7,827 nt of DNA from NCBI GenBank assembly GCA_937858455.1, contig CALLYN010000707.1, forward strand, positions 1 through 7,827. The letters are read 5' to 3'. Made by a program: the position numbers and the translations under genes. Positions 1-4,374 of this stretch are shown here, in pieces. This stretch comes from an uncultured Kouleothrix sp. (GTDB lineage: Bacteria; Chloroflexota; Chloroflexia; Chloroflexales; Roseiflexaceae). A model generated the notes under the pieces. The model saw nothing but the letters and a program-made list of their open reading frames with translations, was not told where the DNA came from and made no database searches. Numbering within the stretch: the first letter of the stretch is position 1; each line of letters begins with the position of its first letter.

Positions 1-1131
1 TGGCAGCGGCTAGCGGTGGCCGAGGCCGGCGCAAGCGATGGCTGGCAGCCGCTCGACGGGCCGCGCTCGCTCGACGAGCTGGGCTGCGACCTGGGCTATG
101 GCTGGTACCGCGCGACGATCGATGTCGCCGATGGCCAGGAGGCGCTCGCCGCGCCCGCGCTTTCGGACCGGGCGCGCGTGCTGGCCGACGGCGCCGATGT
201 TGGATGGCTGGGCGTGCACCCGCAGGGCGCGCGCATGGTGCTGCCGCTGGCGCTCGCGCCCGGCCACCACGAGCTACGCCTGCTGGCCGACAACCTCGGG
301 CGCTTCAACTACGGCTCGAACACCGGCGAGCGCAAGGGCCTGCTCGACACACTGTACTGGGGCGGGCGCCAGATCGACATCAGCGCGGGGTGGGTCGGGC
401 TATGGCAAGAGGCAGTGTTCGCCGGCGAAGCGCTGGCCGCCGCGCGCGCGCCGTTTGTGCGCGCCGACATCGCCGACGTGCACCTCGGCAACCTGCCATT
501 CGCCGGGGCCAGCCTGTGGCTGCTGCGCGAGATCGAGGCCCGGCCGGGCAAGCGCTACCTCATCCAGCTCACCGGCGACCGCAACCCGGGCGCGCTGTTT
601 GTGAATGGCACGGCGCTGGCGCGCTTCAGCCGGCACAACGGCGGCGGCTACGTCAAGGCCGAGATCAGCCACCTGCTCAAGCCCGGCGCGAATGGCCTGT
701 CGCTGAACATCCAGGGCTACGCTGGCGCGGCCTGGCAGGCCACGCTGCTCGAGTACGACGCCGACGGCGCGCTGGCGGCCGAGTGGAGCTTCCACCCCGG
801 CGTGACGCCAGGCGCTGCCGCCGAGTCCTCATCCGGCCCGGCGTTCCAGCGCGCGCGCTTCAGCTACAGCCCGGCCGAGCACGGCGCCGGGCCGTTCAAG
901 CTGTTCTTGCCGGGCATGCGCAAGGGCCAGATCTGGCTGAACGGCCACAACCTCGGGCGCTACTGGCACGTCGGCCCGCAAGAAGCGTACAAGCTGCCAG
1001 CCTCATGGCTGGCGGCCAAGAACGAGCTGCTGATCTTCGACGAAGAGGGCGCCGCGCCCGACGGGGTGTGGATCGGCGTCGACGCGCTCGGCGCGGGCGC
1101 GCTGGCCGAGCTGGCGCTGCCACAGCCCTAG
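1..1131 (+). CDS. Beta-galactosidase, GH35 family, C-terminal part (5' end outside window)
   Basis: The frame is open from the first base, so this is the last 376 residues of a longer protein. GH35 enzymes remove terminal beta-galactose from oligo- and polysaccharides; their TIM barrel and two catalytic glutamates are N-terminal and therefore not seen here. What is visible is the beta-rich accessory part. A first jelly-roll holds DLGYGWYR near residue 30, followed by NLGRFNYG at about 98-105 and then ERKGLLD, a typical GH35 block. The last jelly-roll begins GQIWLNGHNLGRYW at about residue 309 and continues with GPQEAYKLP and NELLIFDEEG, the family's usual C-terminal galactose-binding-like fold. 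The protein ends at TAG 1129-1131. It converges with a small gene on the other strand. Signal peptide, start and substrate cannot be judged. Another glycoside hydrolase sharing these accessory domains is possible but less likely. Confidence 0.88.
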   Translation, partial: WQRLAVAEAGASDGWQPLDGPRSLDELGCDLGYGWYRATIDVADGQEALAAPALSDRARVLADGADVGWLGVHPQGARMVLPLALAPGHHELRLLADNLGRFNYGSNTGERKGLLDTLYWGGRQIDISAGWVGLWQEAVFAGEALAAARAPFVRADIADVHLGNLPFAGASLWLLREIEARPGKRYLIQLTGDRNPGALFVNGTALARFSRHNGGGYVKAEISHLLKPGANGLSLNIQGYAGAAWQATLLEYDADGALAAEWSFHPGVTPGAAAESSSGPAFQRARFSYSPAEHGAGPFKLFLPGMRKGQIWLNGHNLGRYWHVGPQEAYKLPASWLAAKNELLIFDEEGAAPDGVWIGVDALGAGALAELALPQP

Positions 1132-1173
1132 CTGCGAACGCCGCCCGCGCGGATGGCGCATTTCTCCCCTGGT

Positions 1174-1217
1174 GGCCGGCGGCTGATCACGACAAGTGCA
1201 GCTGTCGGCCGCCGGCC
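1174..1217. terminator. Inverted repeat between convergent genes, possible two-way terminator
   Basis: A perfect 10-bp GC stem pairs 1174-1183 (GGCCGGCGGC) with 1208-1217, around a 24-nt loop whose edges can add a few wobble pairs. It sits exactly between the galactosidase stop (1131) and the stop of the small minus-strand gene (1220). Neither strand has a clear T-run after the stem, so it is not a classical intrinsic terminator. The call rests on position and the stem only; in DNA this rich in GGCC a chance repeat is possible. Confidence 0.3.
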
Positions 1218-1219
1218 TG

Positions 1220-1396
1220 CTACTCCTTCGGCTGCTTTTTCCAATCGCCTATTTCGTCGCGGGCCTGCTGGCGCCGCCGATGGTCGCCCCAGCGCTCGCC
1301 TTCGGCGCGCTCGGTCGCGAAGCCATTGACTTTCCACGGCTTGCACATCAGGCAGCCGGCGCGGCGATTCTTCGGCCGTTTGCGCTTGTGATGCAC
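1220..1396 (-). CDS. Small basic CxxC protein (58 aa, CLMCKPWK motif), function unknown
   Basis: A short gene on the minus strand, starting at GTG 1396-1394 and ending at TAG 1222-1220. GGAGG (1407-1403) lies 6 nt before the GTG, an ideal ribosome site that fixes the start. The N-terminal third is basic (VHHKRKRPKNRR), followed by C15-L-M-C18-K-P-W-K and NGF. The rest is charged, with three tryptophans in total (W21, W36, W52). Lys/Arg make up 18 of 58 residues against 8 Asp/Glu, which suggests nucleic-acid or ribosome contact; the single CxxC could bind metal only with a partner or as a dimer. There is no signal peptide or membrane segment. From memory, the RRAGCLMCKPWK block recurs in short uncharacterised bacterial proteins, but I could not check this. 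It stands alone, converging with the galactosidase and diverging from the hydrolase. Reality as a gene is likely; function is unknown. Confidence 0.75.
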   Translation of the reverse strand: MHHKRKRPKNRRAGCLMCKPWKVNGFATERAEGERWGDHRRRQQARDEIGDWKKQPKE

Positions 1397-1438
1397 GTGG
1401 CACCTCCCCGCTTATACCAACTCCGTTTGATTACTTGT

Positions 1439-1512
1439 GTTTTCTTGTGCGGCGTCCGGCAAAGCCGGGCGCCGCACAAGAAAACGAAATTTCGCGGGTG
1501 GCTTTGCCGCCC
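1439..1512. repeat. Twin-hairpin intergenic element, copy 1
   Basis: The first hairpin pairs 1439-1460 with 1464-1485: 22 positions, all Watson-Crick except one T-G at 1455/1469, around an AAA loop. Its outer end is GTTTTC on the left and GAAAAC on the right. After an 11-nt spacer containing GAAATTTC, a second hairpin pairs 1496-1502 with 1506-1512 (7 bp, one wobble) around TTT. T-runs precede the big stem and A-runs follow it on both strands, the reverse of an intrinsic terminator. The same arrangement recurs at 4272-4335, so this looks like a dispersed palindromic repeat rather than a gene-specific signal. Confidence 0.65.
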
Positions 1513-1603
1513 CCGAACCCCCACCATAATCCAAGCGATCAGCTGAGGGCGCCAACTGCGTAGTTCCAAAGTTATCAAGCGAAGAGCGTATAAGCCCTGC
1601 TGC

Positions 1604-1609
1604 TATAGA
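1604..1609 (+). promoter_or_regulatory. Possible -10 box for the hydrolase
   Basis: TATAGA at 1604-1609, with a second candidate TATAAG at 1589-1594, lies in the A/T-richer part of the gap before the hydrolase. No good -35 hexamer is seen at the usual distance. A start here would give a leader of about 165 nt containing the hairpin at 1617-1660. Weak call. Confidence 0.25.
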
Positions 1610-1616
1610 AGTAAAC

Positions 1617-1660
1617 GCCGGCGCGCGCCGTTTTGGTGCCTGGCTCAGCGCGCGGCCGGC
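1617..1660 (+). other. GC hairpin in the presumed hydrolase leader
   Basis: GCCGGCGCGCGC (1617-1628) pairs with 1648-1660 as 12 bp with one bulged G (the extra base in GCGCGCGGCCGGC), around a 19-nt loop that contains TTTTGG. No T-run follows, so it is not a plain terminator. It could be a leader structure or a chance product of GC/CG-rich sequence. Confidence 0.3.
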
Positions 1661-1769
1661 GCACGCTCGAGCCGGCGGCATGTAGTGGTGGATCAGAGCT
1701 TGCTGCTCAAGCGGCTTGAGGTATTCGGCGAGCCATGGCGTTTCACCACAGCAGGCAAGGCTCATACAC

Positions 1770-1775
1770 AAGGAG
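1770..1775 (+). promoter_or_regulatory. Ribosome binding site that fixes the hydrolase start
   Basis: AAGGAG lies 5 nt before ATG 1781. The frame is open further upstream, to about 1685, but no comparable site precedes an earlier start codon and the homologous part of the protein begins just after this ATG. Confidence 0.8.
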
Positions 1776-1780
1776 AGCAT

Positions 1781-2590
1781 ATGGCTAAACCAAGCAATAC
1801 CGGCTACGCCCAGGTGAACGGCCTGGACATGTACTACGAGATCTACGGCAGCGGCGGCGTGCCGCTGGTGCTGCTACACGGCGCCTTCTCGGCGATCGGC
1901 AGCTCGTTCGAGCGGCTGCTGCCGGGGCTATCCGCGAAGCGGCAGGTGGTAGCGTTCGAGCTGCAGGGCCACGGGCGCACCGCCGATATCGAGCGGCCCA
2001 TGAGCCTCGAGGCCATGGCCGATGACGTGGCCGCCGCGATCGGGAAGCTGGGCCTCGGCCAGGCCGACATTTTCGGCTACAGCATGGGCGCCGGTGTGGC
2101 GCTGCATACGGCTCTACGGCACCCCAAAGCGGTTCGCAAGCTCGTGCTAGCCTCGGTCACGTACACGCTGGCAGGCCTGCACCCTGGGCTGCTCGAGGGC
2201 ATGGGTGAAATGAGCCCCGACATGATGATCGGCTCACCGTGGCACGACGAGTACATGCGCCTCGCGCCGAGGCCGGGTGATTTCGCGCGGCTGTTCGCCA
2301 AAAAGAGCGAGATGGATCGCGGCACCAAGGACATTCCGGCCGCGGCGATCCGCGCGCTCGGCGCGCCGACACTACTGATCATCGGCGACTCCGACATCAT
2401 CCAGCCCGAGCATGCCGTCGAGATGTTCCGGCTGCTGGGCGGCGGCGTGGCCGGCGACATGGCGGGGCTGCCCAGATCGCAGCTGGCGATTCTGCCTGGC
2501 ACCACCCACGTGACGCTGGCGAGCCGCGACGATCTGCTCATCCCAATCGTCGTGCCATTTCTCGACGCGCCGCTAGGGGAAGCGCAATAG
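1781..2590 (+). CDS. Alpha/beta hydrolase
   Basis: A 269-residue cytoplasmic alpha/beta-hydrolase-fold enzyme, a normal length for the family, with no signal peptide. Visible landmarks in order: strand and oxyanion turn LVLLHGAF (29-36); LQGHGRT (61-67), the loop usual in this superfamily; nucleophile elbow GYSMGAG (99-105) with Ser101; the acid in IGDSD (201-205), probably Asp205; and the catalytic His243 in GTTHVTL. The lid lies between about 130 and 190 and contains several Met and Pro residues. The triad is complete, so an active serine hydrolase (esterase, lactonase or C-C hydrolase type) is expected, but the substrate cannot be told from sequence. The start at 1781 follows AAGGAG. It is transcribed alone, converging with pucC and followed by a strong hairpin. 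The fold is certain, the reaction is not. Confidence 0.9.
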   Translation: MAKPSNTGYAQVNGLDMYYEIYGSGGVPLVLLHGAFSAIGSSFERLLPGLSAKRQVVAFELQGHGRTADIERPMSLEAMADDVAAAIGKLGLGQADIFGYSMGAGVALHTALRHPKAVRKLVLASVTYTLAGLHPGLLEGMGEMSPDMMIGSPWHDEYMRLAPRPGDFARLFAKKSEMDRGTKDIPAAAIRALGAPTLLIIGDSDIIQPEHAVEMFRLLGGGVAGDMAGLPRSQLAILPGTTHVTLASRDDLLIPIVVPFLDAPLGEAQ

Positions 2591-2882
2591 ACTTCATCGA
2601 AAATAGCCGAGCCGGAGCGTCGCACGCCCGCCAAGCGGGATGATCTGGACTTTCCAAGGCCCTCATGCGAGCCTTCGCAGACGAGAGGGGGAAATACGAA
2701 ACCAGACGGGCTGCCCGACCCGTCTGGTTTCGTGAAGGAGGGAGAAAGGTCGCCCTGTCAAACTCCCCGCACCGCAGCTTGCAAGTTGTTTGACATCGCA
2801 GAGGTATTATCGGCCGGCTAGCTAAAGTCTATGTGAGCCAAAGATAAAGCCTAGATGAGAGAAGCGAGCGGCCCGATCGGGC
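2591..2882. other. Convergent intergenic region (no gene seen)
   Basis: A 292-bp gap between the ends of the hydrolase (+) and pucC (-). It contains the hairpin at 2696-2733 and, just past the pucC end, a GATC-centred palindrome. The part from about 2770 to 2865 is A/T-richer. A TTGACA at 2790-2795 has no -10 box at a workable distance on that strand. I see no reading frame that looks like a protein and no RNA gene I can name. Confidence 0.6.
2696..2733. terminator. Strong hairpin between convergent genes, probable bidirectional terminator
   Basis: A perfect 15-bp stem pairs 2696-2710 (ACGAAACCAGACGGG) with 2719-2733 around an 8-nt loop. The outer arms carry AAA and TTT inside the stem, so on each strand a GC-rich core is followed by GGTTTCG. 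That is the pattern of a two-way terminator with a short, impure U-tract. It lies 106 bp after the hydrolase stop and 150 bp beyond the pucC stop. The stem is certain; the terminator role is inferred from position. Confidence 0.55.
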
Positions 2883-2883
2883 C
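2870..2883. terminator. 14-bp palindrome at the end of pucC
   Basis: GGCCCGATCGGGCC is a perfect palindrome that overlaps the last base of the pucC stop codon. Folded in the pucC transcript it gives only 5 bp with a GATC loop. It is followed on the minus strand by pyrimidine-rich sequence with no clean T-run. It may assist termination or mark a protein site; it may also be chance. Confidence 0.25.
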
Positions 2884-4202
2884 TATAGATCGACATACCC
2901 GGCCAGCTCGATCACGCCAGGCGCCTGCTTTTCGCGGAAGCGCGCGACGCTGATGCGCCTGAGCAGCAGCAGCGACACGCCCAGCGCCAGCGCCTCGATC
3001 AGAAACACGGTGACGTATGCGGCGGTGGCGTTGCCGGTGAGCGCCTTGACACTATCGCGCACCACGCCGCTGAGCAGCGTGCCAACCAGGCGCGCCAGCG
3101 CGTCGGCCATGCCCCACGCGCCAATAAACGCACCCACCTGGCCGGCCAGCGTCATGTCGAGCATGAGCGAGATGTTGGTAGCGGTTGAGATGCCGCTGCC
3201 GAAGCCAAACACGATCAGCGCCACCATCAGCAGCGGCTTAACCCCGGCAATGCCGCTAAGCGCAATCAGCAGCAGGCCGGCCGCCGCCACACCGCCGCCG
3301 ATCGCCGCCGCGCGCCCCTTGCCGACGCGCCGGGTAAGCGGGCCGGCCAGCAGCAGCGCCACTAGCAGCGCGATGCCCCAGATGCCGGTGTACTCGGTGG
3401 TGCGGTTCACCGGCACGCCAAACACATCGGCGGCGTACGGCTCGAGCAGCAGATCCTGGCCCAGCAGCGCCACCAGCAGCAGCACCAGGTACACGAAAAA
3501 CAGCCGCGCCTGCGCATTCGCGCCAACCACGCGCAGCAGCTGCGCAAACGACTGCCGCTCGCCGGTGTGGGCGGCCGCACCACGGCGCTCGAGGCCCAGC
3601 AGCCCGGCCAGGCCCAGCCCGATCGCCACGGCAGAGACGCCGTAGAACACGCGGTACAGCGCGGCCACCCCGGCCGGCCCGAGCGGGTCGGCGGCGTACG
3701 GCCGCAGCAGCTGCGCCGCCACGATCGCCGTGATGATCACGCTGGCGATCAGCATGAACCACATCACGCCGACGGTGCGCGCGCGGTGTTCCTCGCCCGC
3801 AAGATCGGTGGCGAGCGACAGGTACGACACCGTGGCGAAGTTGAAGCCCATGCCCCACGCGCCGAACGCGAGCAGGCCCAGCGGCAGGCCCAGCCCCAGG
3901 CTGCGGTGCATGAGAAACGCCGCCGATGGCGCCAACGCCGCGCCGGCCGCGCACAGCAGCAGCCCAAGCAGAATATACGGCGTGCGCCGAAAGCCAAGCA
4001 CCGGGTGGCGGTCGGAGTAGCCGCCGATCCACACCTGGATTGGCGAGAACAGGTATGGCAGCGACACCAGCACCGCCACCAGCGTGGCCGCCAGCCCCAG
4101 CTCGCTTATCATGATCCGGTTAAGCGTGCTGTTGATCGGCACCAGCGTGATCGCCACGGCGACGTGTATCAGGCCCAATCGTAGAATTTTGGAGAATGGC
4201 AT
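2883..4202 (-). CDS. PucC-family (BCH/PUCC) major facilitator transporter
   Basis: A 439-residue integral membrane protein with about 12 predicted helices. The BCH/PUCC branch of the major facilitator superfamily is linked in phototrophs to bacteriochlorophyll and light-harvesting assembly (PucC, LhaA, Bch2). Family landmarks: N-terminal STLNRIMISELG (25-36); the loop GGYSDRHPVLGFRRTPYI (60-77) between helices 2 and 3; LATDLAGEEHRART (130-143); GQDLLLEPYAADVFG (248-262), the most typical block; and GQVGAFIGAWGMADALARLVG (354-374), near the family's conserved G-x-W-G region. Length and all blocks are intact, so it is probably functional. The ATG at 4202 has only a weak GAGAAAG-like ribosome site 9-15 nt upstream. 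No photosynthesis gene lies nearby in this window. It follows the peptidase on the same strand but is separated by 172 bp of hairpins, so co-transcription is uncertain. The cargo cannot be inferred; pigment or a pigment-protein role is the family precedent. Confidence 0.9.
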   Translation of the reverse strand: MPFSKILRLGLIHVAVAITLVPINSTLNRIMISELGLAATLVAVLVSLPYLFSPIQVWIGGYSDRHPVLGFRRTPYILLGLLLCAAGAALAPSAAFLMHRSLGLGLPLGLLAFGAWGMGFNFATVSYLSLATDLAGEEHRARTVGVMWFMLIASVIITAIVAAQLLRPYAADPLGPAGVAALYRVFYGVSAVAIGLGLAGLLGLERRGAAAHTGERQSFAQLLRVVGANAQARLFFVYLVLLLVALLGQDLLLEPYAADVFGVPVNRTTEYTGIWGIALLVALLLAGPLTRRVGKGRAAAIGGGVAAAGLLLIALSGIAGVKPLLMVALIVFGFGSGISTATNISLMLDMTLAGQVGAFIGAWGMADALARLVGTLLSGVVRDSVKALTGNATAAYVTVFLIEALALGVSLLLLRRISVARFREKQAPGVIELAGYVDL

Positions 4203-4239
4203 GGGCTTGCTTTCTCTGATGTGCAGGGCTTACACGTGG

Positions 4240-4266
4240 GCCGCGGGCAGCTCTGCCGCCCGCGGC
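4240..4266. repeat. GC-rich hairpin in the pucC leader
   Basis: GCCGCGGGC (4240-4248) pairs perfectly with 4258-4266 (9 bp) around a 9-nt loop; an alternative register GGCAG/CTGCC overlaps it. It lies 38 nt upstream of the pucC ATG and would be in its mRNA leader if transcription starts further upstream. Confidence 0.35.
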
Positions 4267-4271
4267 AGCTC

Positions 4272-4335
4272 TTTTCGGCCGGCCACCGCAGGGCGGCCGG
4301 CCGAAAAAGAAAGCATCTTGGAGGGCGCAGCCCTC
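4272..4335. repeat. Twin-hairpin intergenic element, copy 2
   Basis: The large stem pairs 4272-4284 (TTTTCGGCCGGCC) with 4295-4307, 13 perfect base pairs around a 10-nt loop, again T4 on the left and A4 on the right. After a 13-nt spacer that begins AGAAAG, a small hairpin pairs 4321-4326 with 4330-4335 (GAGGGC/GCCCTC) around GCA. Order, orientation, A/T caps, spacer with GAAA and triloop all match the element at 1439-1512, while the stem sequences differ. Such conserved shape with changing sequence suggests structure is what is kept. Confidence 0.6.
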
Positions 4336-4374
4336 AGACCAGCTGCCGCAAGGCCGGCGCCTAACGCAGCTGCT

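Larger units (their letters stand above)
1397..1780. other. Intergenic region upstream of two divergent genes (no protein gene seen)
   Basis: This 384-bp stretch separates the small CxxC gene from the alpha/beta hydrolase. It is richer in A/T than its surroundings between about 1411 and 1615. It holds a twin-hairpin element (1439-1512), a possible promoter (1604-1609), a bulged GC hairpin (1617-1660) and the hydrolase ribosome site. The decamers CCAACTCCGT (1417-1426) and CCAACTGCGT (1552-1561) match at nine of ten bases and flank the twin hairpin as direct repeats. I found no reading frame with both a ribosome site and a convincing protein. Confidence 0.7.
4203..4374. other. Hairpin-filled gap between the peptidase end and pucC start
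   Basis: These 172 bp contain three consecutive hairpins: 4240-4266, 4272-4307 and 4321-4335. Read from the peptidase, the order is small hairpin, T-rich CTTTCTTTTT, large hairpin, third hairpin, then pucC. The small hairpin followed about 10 nt later by the T-rich run could weakly end peptidase transcription. No good promoter for pucC is seen. Confidence 0.5.

Noticed and set aside
1411..1416. TATAAG (minus strand) as the -10 box of the small CxxC gene
   Set aside because: It would place the transcript start inside the GGAGG ribosome site, and no -35 is present; it more likely belongs to the edge of the repeat element.
1196..1546. Plus-strand frame with a membrane-like leucine-rich N-terminus
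   Set aside because: It is the antisense of the small CxxC gene, has no ribosome site, and its second half runs through the twin-hairpin element.
1412..1780. Minus-strand frame containing WLAEYLKPLEQQALIHHY, which looks protein-like
   Set aside because: It covers the hydrolase ribosome site and leader and reads through two hairpins. The protein-like part is short, so at most it is a decayed remnant.
2790..2810. TTGACA followed by TATTAT as a plus-strand promoter or small RNA start
   Set aside because: The spacer is only 9 nt, and at 16-18 nt there is only GC-rich sequence. No RNA or gene follows on that strand.
2953..3645. Plus-strand Ser/Pro/Thr-rich frame opposite pucC
   Set aside because: Antisense shadow of the transmembrane gene; low-complexity translation and no ribosome site.
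4272..4307. Large hairpin as an intrinsic terminator of the peptidase
   Set aside because: On both strands the T-run comes before the stem and the A-run after it, opposite to a terminator.
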